DNA of 64,000 nucleotides from Bradyrhizobium sp. CB1650 (GTDB lineage: Bacteria; Pseudomonadota; Alphaproteobacteria; Rhizobiales; Xanthobacteraceae). Positions 39,002 to 47,889 of the stretch are shown piece after piece. The position numbers and the translations under genes are program-made. The stretch spans positions 2,385,501 to 2,449,500 of the forward strand of contig NZ_CP121695.1 of assembly GCF_029761915.1 (NCBI RefSeq), in the 5' to 3' direction. Under the pieces are notes generated by a model. The model worked only from the letters and a program-made list of their open reading frames with translations. It did no database searches and was not told where the DNA came from. Positions within the stretch are counted from its first letter, which is position 1. Each line of letters starts with the position of its first letter.

Positions 39002-39622
39002 ATGCCAAACAGACCGCCTGCCATGTTCATTGCCGACTCGCTCGGCCTCGATTTCCTGAATTCGATTGCGACGCCGGTCGATGCGCCAGTCGACTGGATC
39101 GAGGACGGCGATGGCCTGATCGACTGGCTGGCGCAGGCCAGGCTGGTGCCGACGGCTGAGCTGGACGCACTGAAGGCGCGCGCTATGTCGGGCGAACTGG
39201 ATGAGGTCGCTGATCAGGCCCGCGTCTTGCGCGAGTGGTTCAGGACTTTCGTTCGCAAGCATGCGGGCCGGCCGCTCACGGCGGCAGCCCTGCAGGAGCT
39301 TGGTCCGCTGAACAGCCTGCTGGAGCGCGATGAAGGGTTCAGCCGGATCGAACCCAGGAACGACGGCCATCACGGCCTCGCGCTGCGGATGACGCGGCGC
39401 TGGCGATCGCCGCAATCCCTGCTGTTGCCGGTCGGCGAGGCGCTGGCGAAGTTCGTGTGCGACGAGGATTTTTCGAACGTTAAGGCGTGCGAGGGGCATA
39501 GCTGCACCATGCTATTTGCCGACCACACCCGGCGGCGCGCCCGGCGATGGTGCAGCATGGCGATCTGCGGCAACCGCGCCAAGCAGGCCGCGCATCGCAG
39601 CCGCCTCAAGAACAGGCCGTAA
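39002..39622 (+). CDS. ABATE/CGNR zinc-finger regulator
   Basis: A 206-residue putative transcription regulator. The N-terminal half (FIADSLGLDFLNSIATP ... DGLIDWLAQARLV) fits the ABATE domain, thought to bind a small ligand. The C-terminal zinc finger reads CEGHSCTMLFADHT then RRWCSMAICGNRAKQAAHR, the CGNR motif. In this family the finger is expected to bind DNA. It is divergent from the hydrolase gene, with two matching inverted repeats between them, so self-regulation and control of the hydrolase are likely. The inducer is unknown. Confidence 0.88.
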   Translation: MPNRPPAMFIADSLGLDFLNSIATPVDAPVDWIEDGDGLIDWLAQARLVPTAELDALKARAMSGELDEVADQARVLREWFRTFVRKHAGRPLTAAALQELGPLNSLLERDEGFSRIEPRNDGHHGLALRMTRRWRSPQSLLLPVGEALAKFVCDEDFSNVKACEGHSCTMLFADHTRRRARRWCSMAICGNRAKQAAHRSRLKNRP

Positions 39623-39791
39623 CGGCTGCGACCGACCGACACAAAGCCGCATCATTCTGCAAGATGCCGGTCACGGGGCTTGCATCGGGGCAGGGGTGGG
39701 CGCTTTCACCACGTCTCCGCGCCCCAAAAACCGCCAAATCGGCGGTCACTAAGCCCGCGAGGGAGACCTCAGCCTCCCGTGGTGGGGACTT

Positions 39792-40727
39792 ATGATTGAT
39801 CCAAGGCGAATGGTTGTGCTGGCAGCGGTCGCGTTGCTCGCCTTGAATGCGGTAGCGGTCGCGGCTTCGCCCGCCAAGCCGAAGCCCGCTGCGCTTGCGA
39901 CGGCAGCGCCGTCGCCTCCTCCTCCGCCTCCCGCAGTGGAGCTGCCGGCGCCAAAGGTCTACCTGTTCCGCGGCGCCATGGGCCCGATCTTCTCGACCGG
40001 CATGGACCGGCTCGGTGAGAAATTGACCAAGGCCGGCTTCTCGGCCGACGTCTATGAATTCACCCTCTGTCGGCTGGTCGGCAACCGCGTCATCTCCAAC
40101 TACAAGGAAACGCCGGCCCCGATCGTGCTGATCGGCCATTCCATGGGCGGGCTGTGCTCGATCGTCATCTCCGAGATGGCGGCCAAGGAGAACATCCCGG
40201 TCAGCCTCGTCATCACCATCGATCCCGCCCATGCGACCGGCAACGTGCCGCTCAATGTCGAGCGCTTCATCAACATCTTCATGTCCGACAGCGTGCTCGG
40301 CGGCGGCGACGTCGTGGCGGAGCCCGGCTATCGCGGCCACTATGCGAGCTTCGACCTGAAGGAGAACAGCCGCGTCACGCACATCAATATCGAGAAGTCG
40401 GACGACATCCATCGCCAGATCGTCGACATGGTGATGCAGTTGCCGCGCATCCCGCCGCAGACCCAGGTCGATGCCGTGCCGTTGCGCTATCTCGTCCCCG
40501 CGAATACGCTCGTCGAGCTCTGGGACTCCGGCGTACGCCTGCCTGTGCGTTCCGGCGACACCATGGAAAGCATCGCCACGACCCATCGCGTGCCGCTATG
40601 GTCGATCGCGCAAAGCAATTCGCTGCCGGAAAATGCGGCGCTCACGCCCGGTCAGTCCATCATCGTCCCGCGCCATCTGGCGCCGGTCGATCCGACCGCC
40701 GCCCTGGCGACGCCGGACCGGCGCTAG
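39792..40727 (+). CDS. Secreted alpha/beta hydrolase with C-terminal LysM domain
   Basis: Exported 311-residue protein. A signal peptide (MVVLAAVALLALNAVAVAA) and a Pro-rich linker (APSPPPPPPAVE) lead to KVYLFRGAMGPIFSTGMDRL, closely matching the paralogue at 36438. The nucleophile elbow is VLIGHSMGGLCSIV; TIDPAHATG and THINIEKSDD may carry the acid and His. The last ~55 residues read VRSGDTMESIATTHRVPLW and LTPGQSIIVPRHL, a LysM domain that binds glycan strands. It is likely a wall-bound esterase or lipase. Hairpins (for example accgccaaatcggcggt, 39730-39746) precede it. Convergent with the giant protein gene. Confidence 0.82.
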   Translation: MIDPRRMVVLAAVALLALNAVAVAASPAKPKPAALATAAPSPPPPPPAVELPAPKVYLFRGAMGPIFSTGMDRLGEKLTKAGFSADVYEFTLCRLVGNRVISNYKETPAPIVLIGHSMGGLCSIVISEMAAKENIPVSLVITIDPAHATGNVPLNVERFINIFMSDSVLGGGDVVAEPGYRGHYASFDLKENSRVTHINIEKSDDIHRQIVDMVMQLPRIPPQTQVDAVPLRYLVPANTLVELWDSGVRLPVRSGDTMESIATTHRVPLWSIAQSNSLPENAALTPGQSIIVPRHLAPVDPTAALATPDRR

Positions 40728-40808
40728 GATCGCTGCGGATTCTGAGCTTCTTGAGCGACTGGTCGTTCCATCAATTCGACGTGCCCGGGAAGCTTGGGCA
40801 GACCAGCG

Positions 40809-43800
40809 TCACACGATGAGATCGTGTTGCACAGAAAGGCCGACTAAGCCGTGTCCGTGGTGAGCGCCATGGTCCGGGTGCCAGTCCTCGGTCGTTGGCA
40901 CCCTGTCAGCATGTCCCTTGGCTTCTGCCGAGCGTCCGTGCTCATCGTGCGGCGATGGAAGATCGTTCACGAACGCGACGCGCCAGTCCTCGTGACCCGG
41001 ATTCAGGAATTTGAAGGAATTGCCAGGTTCGTGCGCGTTTGCTTCTGAGCCGAACGCGCCATGAGTCTTGGACCGCCATTGCGCCTCGGGCACGTCGAGC
41101 CATTCCGCACGAGCGGTGCCGTGTTCGCGTCCGTGATGCGAGATCCAACGATCTTCGTCATCGCTCTCGAACCATTTCGAGGGGCTGGCTTCAACCGCGC
41201 TCTCCGTATCGGCAGCGCTGGCATGGCCGGGAGCCTCGGCAACCCTGCCATTGTTGACGTGTAGATCGGCCGCAACCTGGAAGGTATTTTGCGCGCCGAA
41301 AGAGACATCCACGATCGAATGACTTTCGGCACCCGTGCCAGCCGGACCATTTGGCTTCGAATGAGTGCCGTCGGTGGTCCCGGTCTGCTCGAAGGAAAAT
41401 CGGCAGTCCGCCGACGGCGATACGGTCGCCTGTTCCGAGAGAGTGGGCTGCGTCGCATTGTCGTCTGAGTTGGAAGAGGCGGAATTGTCGTTCGCGGTCC
41501 GACCTTGATCGGCGCCGGCGCGATGGCTCACGTCGGTTGTTTGAGTGGCCGAGCCTCCGTCGACGGAGCGGCTGCCGCTACTGTCCGTTGTGCCAGAGGA
41601 GACGTCGGATGTGCTGACCGTCACGATGGTCGCGTCGCCTTGTGTCGGTGCAGTCGGGTCAACGGCGTCGCCGCTTGCAGCGGTCGCTGCTGCGGCCGAG
41701 TCCACGATGAAGTCGGACGATTCGACGGTCGCGATACCCTGTAGATGAATCTCCACCAGGCTGGAATCGCCGACATGAAGGGAGTGATCCGTCGGATTGA
41801 CATATACGACGGTTTCATTGGCCGAGCTGTCGTAAAGCCAGGCGATGGTATGCGCCGGCACAGGAATGCTTGTCGAGTTCAATGCCAGAATCACGAATCC
41901 GAGCGCACCGACAGCCGTCAAATCGATCTTGTCGGACCCCGATACGAAGCCATTGATGGTGTCGGACCGGCCTCCTCCGGGATCTGCGCCCGCCTGAAAG
42001 ACGAAGACGTCATTGCCATTGCTGCCGATGAGCTTGTCCGCGCCGGGGCGGTCGATGATGCTGTCGTTGCCGGTATTGCCGTCGATGGTGTCTCGTGCCG
42101 AACCGTAGACAACGTCATCCGCGTTGTTGACCTTGATCGTATCGTTGCTGGTCGAGCCGCCATCCACGCCGGTGCCGTTGAGGGGGGCATCGGCGGCGTC
42201 CCCAGAGGCGGTCTGGGCGATATGGCCATCACCGGCGATGTTGTCGCCTTGAAGAGCTCCCTGGACGGACGGGGAATCCGATACGACGGAATGCGCTGTG
42301 GCCAGACTGTCGAAATCATCGCGGTCGCCATCGTTGGCGCCATGGATGGTGATCGTCACCTCTTGCCTGGTGCCATCGATGGTCGTCACCGTGAAGTGGT
42401 CGGTGAGCGTGTCGCCGTCACAGAGCGCGTCGACCACGCAGTTGCTGTTGTCGAGCGTATAGGTCCATACGCCGGCAGCCGTCATCGTGAAGGCGCCGTA
42501 GCCGCAGTCGCTTTCGGTGGGGCAGGTCACCGCGGTGAAGGTGTTGGATGGATTGTCGACGTCGGTATCGCCGAGCGTGCCGGTCGCGACCGGCTTGCCG
42601 GGTGAGATGCAGCCGGCTTCGAGCACCGAGCCTGTCGTGTCACCAAAGATGACGGCGGCGTCATTCGTGCCGTGGATCGTGATCGTTATCACCTGCGGCG
42701 TACCGTCGATGGTCGTCACCGTGAATTTGTCGATCAGCGTATCGCAGGCATTGAGAGCCTGCACGGTGCTGTTGCTGTTGTCGAGCGTGTAGGTCCACAC
42801 ACCCGACGCCGTCATCGTGAAGGTACCGAAGCCGCCCGTGCTTGGTTTTGGAGAGCTCACCGCGGTGAAGGTGTTGGCTGGATTGTCGGGATCGGTGTCG
42901 GTGAGGACGCCGGTTGCCGTCGGCCTGCCCGGCATCCCGTTGGCGACGCATCCGGCCTCGATCACCGTGCCGGTCGTGCACCCGGAAATGACCGCCGCAT
43001 CGTTGCTGCCGTTGATGGTGATCGTTACCACTTGTGCGGTGCCGTCGATCGTGGTCACCGTGAAGCTGTCGATCAGCGTGTCGCCTATATTGAGCTTCTG
43101 CACCTTGGTATTGGCATTGTCGACGGCATAGGTCCACGCGCCGTCCGCCGTGATCGTAAAGCTGCCGTAGCCAAGAGAGCTTGCCGTCGGCGAGGCGATT
43201 GCCACGAAGGTGTTGGATGGATTGTCGACATCCGCATCGACGAGCGTGCCCGTCGCGGTCGGCATGCCCTGCGATGCGCCGCTGGCTTCGACGACCGAAC
43301 CGACCGTGGCGCCGGAGATGACGGCGGCGTCGTTGCTGCCTTGGATCGTGACCGTCACGACTTGCGGGGTGCCGTCGATGCTGGTCACCGTGAAGGTGTC
43401 GGTCAGGCTATCGCCGACATTCAAGGCCTGTACCGCATGGTTGGCGTTGTCGACAGTGAAGGTCCACACACCGGCCGCAGTCATCGTGAAGCTGCCGTAA
43501 CCGCTCGTGCTCTTGGTCGGCGAGCTGACTGCCGTGAAGGTATTGGCCGGGTTGTCGACGTCTGCGTCCGTGAGCGTGCCGGTTGCCGTCGGCGTCCCCG
43601 GCGTCACATTGGCGACGCCGCCTGCCTCCGCCACCGTGCCGCCGGCGTTGCCTGAGATAATGGCCGCGTCGTTGACGCCGTTGATGTCGATCGTGAAGGT
43701 CTGGCTCACCGAGAGCGAGCCGTCCGAGACCGTGACGACGAAGCTTGTGGTCGTCGGGGACTGCAGGGCATTGATCGCATCGTTGTTTGGAACGAACGTG

Positions 43801-44897
43801 TAGGCACCGGAGCTGCTGTTCAAGAAAAGGGTGCCAAAGGGACCGGTCTGCCAAACATTGAATGCCTCGCCGTTCACGATCGTACTGCCGGTCGTTCCTC
43901 CGCTGAGGCCGAAGGTCAGCACGACGTCGCTGTTGGGACTGCTGGCCGCGAAAGTGCCGCTTGTCGCGGTAAACCTGTCGAAGGTGCTCGTGTCGATTTC
44001 GATTGGCCCGGCCGGCACACCCAGCGACGGCGGCGCCCGCACGATTATGACTTCGTTGATCGGGATGACGAATTGCGGTAGAGGCGGAAGCACGTTCGGC
44101 GCTTCGGGCGAGTCATCCGGAACAAAATTGATCGGCTCCAACGGAAGCGACTCAACGAAAGGCGGTGTGCTCGATCCTGTTGCGCCATGCGTGAGATTGG
44201 CGAGGACGTCCTGTTGAGCCGCCTGCAGCTCCTCCATTCGAGCAAGACTATTGGCAACCTGGTTCACGCTGATCGAGGAACCGATCTTGTTCAGGACGAC
44301 GGTCTCGCCTGGATCTTCGACGATGATGTGTCGCGGCACCGCCTCCTTGGTGACGAGTTCGAAGACGCCGTGCTGCAGGTCCTTGTAAGTGATCTTGTCG
44401 TCATCCAGGAATGTGGCGTCCGGGTCCGCCGCGTTTGCGTCCGGCATCATCGAGAACGTCAATGCGGCAAGCGTCAAAATTCCGAACCCGGTCGAATAGG
44501 AGCGACCGCGGATGGTTCCAACGGGCGTGTCGATCGTGAGGGTGCCGCCGTCTGCCAGCCGGCCGGCGGCGAAGGCGAAACTTCCTCTGTCGACCGCAAG
44601 CACGATCGAGCGCGCGGTGCCGTCGGAATGGAAGACGCATTCGCTCAGCTCGACGCGAGTTCCGCTAGAGACATTGAAGACGGTGTCGTCGATGAGCAGA
44701 ATTCCGATCTGCCCGTCCGCGGCTGTCTCGATTATGTCACTATGACAGACAGGGTCGCCAACGCTGACTTGAGTTGCCCCGCGGCCGTCACGCATGAGAG
44801 TGGCGTAACCAATCGCCGTCTGGACAATGCCGATGATTTGGTGAGGCGGGACCGCGACGGCCTCATTCCTGGATTCAACGCCGGACGCAACTAACAT
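40809..44897 (-). CDS. Giant FecR-VCBS-RTX surface or secreted protein
   Basis: A 1362-residue protein. Residues ~20-135 form a FecR-like domain (VGDPVCHSDIIETAADGQIG, FNVSSGTRVEL, LTIDTPVGTIRGRS). A linker follows, then a cadherin-like unit (~286-409) and four VCBS repeats (~410-856) of ~110 residues ending in the GTND type motif. Degenerate RTX calcium repeats (GNTGNDSI, GADKLIGSNGNDVFVF) cover ~916-996, then a Ser/Thr-rich C terminus. No signal peptide is seen, which suits type I secretion, but no type I secretion gene lies in the window. Many cysteines stand where VCBS proteins normally have Gly, Asp or Tyr. Divergent from a second FecR gene. Confidence 0.88.
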   Translation of the reverse strand: MLVASGVESRNEAVAVPPHQIIGIVQTAIGYATLMRDGRGATQVSVGDPVCHSDIIETAADGQIGILLIDDTVFNVSSGTRVELSECVFHSDGTARSIVLAVDRGSFAFAAGRLADGGTLTIDTPVGTIRGRSYSTGFGILTLAALTFSMMPDANAADPDATFLDDDKITYKDLQHGVFELVTKEAVPRHIIVEDPGETVVLNKIGSSISVNQVANSLARMEELQAAQQDVLANLTHGATGSSTPPFVESLPLEPINFVPDDSPEAPNVLPPLPQFVIPINEVIIVRAPPSLGVPAGPIEIDTSTFDRFTATSGTFAASSPNSDVVLTFGLSGGTTGSTIVNGEAFNVWQTGPFGTLFLNSSSGAYTFVPNNDAINALQSPTTTSFVVTVSDGSLSVSQTFTIDINGVNDAAIISGNAGGTVAEAGGVANVTPGTPTATGTLTDADVDNPANTFTAVSSPTKSTSGYGSFTMTAAGVWTFTVDNANHAVQALNVGDSLTDTFTVTSIDGTPQVVTVTIQGSNDAAVISGATVGSVVEASGASQGMPTATGTLVDADVDNPSNTFVAIASPTASSLGYGSFTITADGAWTYAVDNANTKVQKLNIGDTLIDSFTVTTIDGTAQVVTITINGSNDAAVISGCTTGTVIEAGCVANGMPGRPTATGVLTDTDPDNPANTFTAVSSPKPSTGGFGTFTMTASGVWTYTLDNSNSTVQALNACDTLIDKFTVTTIDGTPQVITITIHGTNDAAVIFGDTTGSVLEAGCISPGKPVATGTLGDTDVDNPSNTFTAVTCPTESDCGYGAFTMTAAGVWTYTLDNSNCVVDALCDGDTLTDHFTVTTIDGTRQEVTITIHGANDGDRDDFDSLATAHSVVSDSPSVQGALQGDNIAGDGHIAQTASGDAADAPLNGTGVDGGSTSNDTIKVNNADDVVYGSARDTIDGNTGNDSIIDRPGADKLIGSNGNDVFVFQAGADPGGGRSDTINGFVSGSDKIDLTAVGALGFVILALNSTSIPVPAHTIAWLYDSSANETVVYVNPTDHSLHVGDSSLVEIHLQGIATVESSDFIVDSAAAATAASGDAVDPTAPTQGDATIVTVSTSDVSSGTTDSSGSRSVDGGSATQTTDVSHRAGADQGRTANDNSASSNSDDNATQPTLSEQATVSPSADCRFSFEQTGTTDGTHSKPNGPAGTGAESHSIVDVSFGAQNTFQVAADLHVNNGRVAEAPGHASAADTESAVEASPSKWFESDDEDRWISHHGREHGTARAEWLDVPEAQWRSKTHGAFGSEANAHEPGNSFKFLNPGHEDWRVAFVNDLPSPHDEHGRSAEAKGHADRVPTTEDWHPDHGAHHGHGLVGLSVQHDLIV
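42328..43670 (-). repeat. Four tandem VCBS repeats inside the giant gene
   Basis: Four units of about 330-343 bases, with boundaries near 43327, 42997 and 42658 marked by gcgtcgttgctgcc-like blocks encoding the S/T/A-N-D-A-A junction. The protein units share TATGTL-D-D, NTFTAV, YGSFTMTAAGVWTYT and FTVTTIDGTPQVVT-type blocks. The DNA has diverged considerably, so this is old duplication. Confidence 0.88.
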
Positions 44898-45337
44898 TGG
44901 TCTTGGCCTCGCCTGTCGTACAATTCAGGCTCAGCGCGGTGCCGCAGTCTTCTTGTTGTTGGTTTTGCCTGCGCCACGGGGGCAAATATATTGGCGCTGG
45001 CAACCTTGGGCCTGCACGCCGAAACGTCTGATGAAGCAAACCGATCTCTCTGGGTATAGTCAAAACGATAGCACGTTCACGCGAGATGCACCATCTCGAC
45101 GCGAGCGTGTATTGTCGCTCAAGAACAGTTGACGATTGAGCCACGCAAAATGTGGCCTACTTTTGGTGGCCAGGCAAACGACCTGGGTCTAAGATCGAAG
45201 GCAAAAAAGAGGTACTCCATCTGGAGGACTGTCGGCAGGACCGATCTGGGTCGTAGATACTGACGATGCACGATGTGTGGGCTTGGCCGGGGGCCAAATC
45301 GGCCACGCGAACGAGATCTTCTCGGAAAGGGCGGGTC
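44898..45337. promoter_or_regulatory. Divergent promoter region of the two FecR genes
   Basis: A 440-base stretch between the starts of the giant gene and the small FecR gene. It is AT-richer than the surroundings. A hairpin cgagatg-cac-catctcg lies at 45082-45098. No gene in it is convincing: an 89-codon minus-strand frame overlaps the giant start and has no recognisable features. It probably holds both promoters. Confidence 0.4.
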
Positions 45338-45982
45338 ATGTGCAGACGCGCGATTGCGGCTTTGGTGACTGGTTTCGTTTGGGCATTCGCGAACGTCCTG
45401 GTGGCTCAAGCGCAAGTCAGTCCTGCGAAGCCCGGCGTTCAGGATGTCGCGCTAAGACCCATCGGCAAGGTCGTAGCCGCCACAGGTTCGGTCACGATCG
45501 AGCACACAGGTGCGGTCGTCGTCCAGGCCAACCTTCCGGATCAGGCCGCTCAAACCAAGGTTGGCGACGTCGTCTATCTGGGCGACGTGGTGCGAACCGG
45601 GGCTGATAGCAGGATCAGCATCAACTTCACCGATGGCTCGTCGTTCAACCTGTCGAGCAACGCACACATGACTTTGGACGAATACGTGTACGAGCCGGCG
45701 GGGAAGGCCAATTCGACGTTTTTCAACATTTCAAAGGGAACGGTCACGTTTGTTGCCGGCCAAGTCGCCAAGACGGGCGATATGAAGGTCGATACGCCTG
45801 TCGCCACCATGGGAATCCGAGGCACCACGCCGCACATCGAGGTTTCGGACGATGGTGCCGTCAAGTTCTCGACACTCATCGAAGAGGGCAAGAGTAAATT
45901 GCTCAAGAAGCGCGCATCGGCCACGACGCGGCAGCCCGAAGAGGGGGGCAATCGCAAGCTGAACATCTGCCGAGGATGCTGA
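45338..45982 (+). CDS. Exported FecR-domain protein
   Basis: A 214-residue protein. The signal peptide is MCRRAIAALVTGFVWAFANV followed by LVAQAQ. The FecR domain reads VGDVVYLGDVVRTGADSRIS, FTDGSSFNLSSNAHMTLDEY, FFNISKGTVTFVAGQVAKTG and VDTPVATMGIRGTT. It parallels the N-terminal domain of the divergent giant protein segment by segment, so the two share ancestry. The C terminus is basic and Cys-containing. ATG 45338 gives a proper signal peptide; a start at 45266 would add 24 residues. It is the first gene of a plus-strand group with the TPR and PilZ genes. Confidence 0.87.
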   Translation: MCRRAIAALVTGFVWAFANVLVAQAQVSPAKPGVQDVALRPIGKVVAATGSVTIEHTGAVVVQANLPDQAAQTKVGDVVYLGDVVRTGADSRISINFTDGSSFNLSSNAHMTLDEYVYEPAGKANSTFFNISKGTVTFVAGQVAKTGDMKVDTPVATMGIRGTTPHIEVSDDGAVKFSTLIEEGKSKLLKKRASATTRQPEEGGNRKLNICRGC

Positions 45983-46105
45983 AGCGGTTTTTCGGGTTGG
46001 CATCTCCTCCTCTCTTGCCCGGGGGGCAGCGATGCGGACGCATGCTACCCATTGCGAAAAGTCCGATGGGTGCTCCGTCCATTTGCAGTGAGGCCTGACG
46101 CGGAC

Positions 46106-46960
46106 ATGACTATGAGGGTCGCCAGCTTCGACAGCGTCGCGTCCATTCTCGCTTTGCTGTTGCTCAGTTCGCCGGCGGCGGCGCAAGAGCTGCAGAAGAA
46201 CAGCCACCTCAAGAGTATCGAGCAGTGCAACGGCGCGGACCGTATCCCGCCGCAGGCGCGGATTGTCGGCTGTACGTCGCTCATCAGTTCGGGTGAGGCC
46301 AAGCCGGACGCGCTGGCTTTGGCGTACAACAATCGTGGCAATGCGTATATCGCAATGGCGGATTACGACCGCGCGATCAGGGATTTCGGTCAGGCAATCG
46401 AGCTCGCTTCAGGTTACGTCAAGCCGGTGAACAACCGCGGGGTCGCCTATTTGAGGAAGGGAGCCTATGACGATGCGGTCAAGGCGTTCGATGAGGCAAT
46501 AAAGCTCAACCCCAATTACGGCAGCGCCTTCGCCAACCGCGCGGAAGCCTACCTGAAAATGGACCAGTATGATCGTGCCGCACGGGATTTCGACCAGGCC
46601 ATCCGTCTCGATCCGAATTTGAGCTCTGCGTGGAGCGGACGTTGCTGGACCCGAGCCGTCCTCGGCGAACTGCAGGCCGGGCTCGACGACTGCAACAGGG
46701 TGCTTCAGGCGGATTCGAACAATGCAGCGGCATACGACTCGCGCGCGCTGATCCATCTGAAGATGGGTCAAGCCGCGGCGGCCATCGATGACTACAATTC
46801 AGCGTTGCGGGTCGAGCCAAAACTGGCAAGCGCGCTCTATGGACGCGGGCTCGCCAAGCTCCGGCAGGGGGACAAGGCCGGCGGCGATAGCGACATCTCG
46901 GCAGCGAAGGTCATCGAGGCCAAGGTTGGCGACGGCTTCGCCCGCTACGGCGTGCAGTAA
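46106..46960 (+). CDS. Exported TPR-repeat protein
   Basis: A periplasmic tetratricopeptide protein of about 284 residues. The signal peptide (SVASILALLLLSSPAAAQ) ends near residue 27. At least five TPR units follow: ALAYNNRGNAYIAMADYDRA, PVNNRGVAYLRKGAYDDA, SAFANRAEAYLKMDQYDRA, AAYDSRALIHLKMGQAAAA and a last ALYGRGLAKLRQGDKAGG. TPR domains scaffold protein complexes, so it may present or assemble partners at the envelope. It lies 123 bases after the FecR gene. ATG 46106 and 46112 are both possible. Confidence 0.88.
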   Translation: MTMRVASFDSVASILALLLLSSPAAAQELQKNSHLKSIEQCNGADRIPPQARIVGCTSLISSGEAKPDALALAYNNRGNAYIAMADYDRAIRDFGQAIELASGYVKPVNNRGVAYLRKGAYDDAVKAFDEAIKLNPNYGSAFANRAEAYLKMDQYDRAARDFDQAIRLDPNLSSAWSGRCWTRAVLGELQAGLDDCNRVLQADSNNAAAYDSRALIHLKMGQAAAAIDDYNSALRVEPKLASALYGRGLAKLRQGDKAGGDSDISAAKVIEAKVGDGFARYGVQ

Positions 46961-46971
46961 GGCCAGGCCAG

Positions 46972-46991
46972 GGGACGACCGAGGTCGTCCC
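46972..46991 (+). terminator. Hairpin after the TPR gene
   Basis: gggacgacc-ga-ggtcgtccc, a perfect nine-base stem eleven bases after the TPR stop, without a T-run. It may end the FecR-TPR transcript or only slow it. Confidence 0.45.
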
Positions 46992-47228
46992 GCCTTCCCG
47001 GGAGCCTCGTTAGCGCTTTCTGAATATTTCGCGCGCATCATTGCCGCTGACACGCAATTCATCTGCGTGTTCTTCGGGCAGGCCAGGGCCGGTTGGATTT
47101 GCCTCCAATGCCGGTCTTCGAGCGTCCCCCGGACGGTCAGTTTTGTAAGTAACGAAATACCTCGTGCCCTGTCAGTCATGGGCGGAACGAGGATCGGTCG
47201 ATTTTTGAAGCGAGCTGTTCGAGGCGAA

Positions 47229-47525
47229 ATGCCAGGCTCTTCGACAAGCGAAAAACGTGAAGCGGCGCGCGTCGAATTTTCGCGGGGCGTCGATGTGCAC
47301 ATGGTGGCCATCGATGGCACGTGGATGCGCAAGTGCAAAATGACGGACGTTTCGGACGGTGGAGCAAAGTTGGCGGTCGAAGGGGCCATCGCGGGATTGG
47401 CCTCGAAGGAGTTCTTCCTGCTCTTCTCGACGATCGGGACGGCCTTCCGCCGCTGCGAGTTGGTCTGGATCAATGGTAACCTGATCGGGGTCCATTTCCT
47501 GCGCGACAAAGACAGGAAGGCGTAA
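47229..47525 (+). CDS. PilZ-domain c-di-GMP-binding protein
   Basis: A 98-residue single-domain PilZ protein. The c-di-GMP motif RxxxR appears as REAAR in SEKREAARVEF, and the second motif D/NxSxxG as DVSDGG in KMTDVSDGGAKLAV. The end LVWINGNLIGVHFL is the usual PilZ C-terminal strand. I start at ATG 47229, with GAGG five bases upstream; ATG 47178 is an alternative that adds 17 residues. The next PilZ gene begins seven bases after this stop, so the two are co-transcribed. Confidence 0.87.
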   Translation: MPGSSTSEKREAARVEFSRGVDVHMVAIDGTWMRKCKMTDVSDGGAKLAVEGAIAGLASKEFFLLFSTIGTAFRRCELVWINGNLIGVHFLRDKDRKA

Positions 47526-47531
47526 TCAGCC

Positions 47532-47774
47532 GTGGAAGAGCGACGCAGGCAGCAGCGCACGCCCGTTAGCGAGATTGCCTATATTGCCGGCGATGGGTCC
47601 AGCTTGCGATGCCGCGTGGTCAATCTGTCCGAGCATGGCGCCGCTATCGAGATAGCAGACAAGCTCTATGTCAGACCTCGCTTCAAGTTGATGCTGGAGA
47701 GGGATCGTGTCATCAGGGATTGTCGTGTGATCTGGACCAGCGGAAATCGCATCGGTGTCGAGTTTGTCGACTAG
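47532..47774 (+). CDS. Second PilZ-domain protein
   Basis: An 80-residue PilZ protein with a GTG start. It carries the RxxxR motif (RRQQR near residue 5) and NLSEHGAAI, which matches NxSxxG, so it should bind c-di-GMP. The end reads RVIWTSGNRIGVEFVD, a normal PilZ finish. It lies six bases after the first PilZ gene. The two proteins differ strongly in sequence, so this is not a recent duplication. It is convergent with ttuC, with a 115-base gap without a gene. Confidence 0.86.
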   Translation: MEERRRQQRTPVSEIAYIAGDGSSLRCRVVNLSEHGAAIEIADKLYVRPRFKLMLERDRVIRDCRVIWTSGNRIGVEFVD

Positions 47775-47889
47775 AAGGTCACTGCGTCGTTCTGGGCCGT
47801 GATGGTTTCGAGGGGGACTCGGGCCGTCGAGTCTCCCTCAACCAGTCTGGCATCGGATCTCACTCCGATCTCTCTCTTTCTCGGGCCTG

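Noticed and set aside
42328..43670. Regular ~330-base periodicity that could be mistaken for an array of repeats.
   Set aside because: The units encode VCBS protein repeats in one continuous frame; there are no short spacers, so it is not a CRISPR array.
44875..45144. An 89-codon minus-strand frame overlapping the start of the giant gene.
   Set aside because: No recognisable motif or ribosome site, and it lies in the presumed divergent promoter region.
46788..47177. Upstream extension of the first PilZ frame to 46788.
   Set aside because: It overlaps the end of the TPR gene and has random-looking composition; a PilZ start with a ribosome site exists at 47229.
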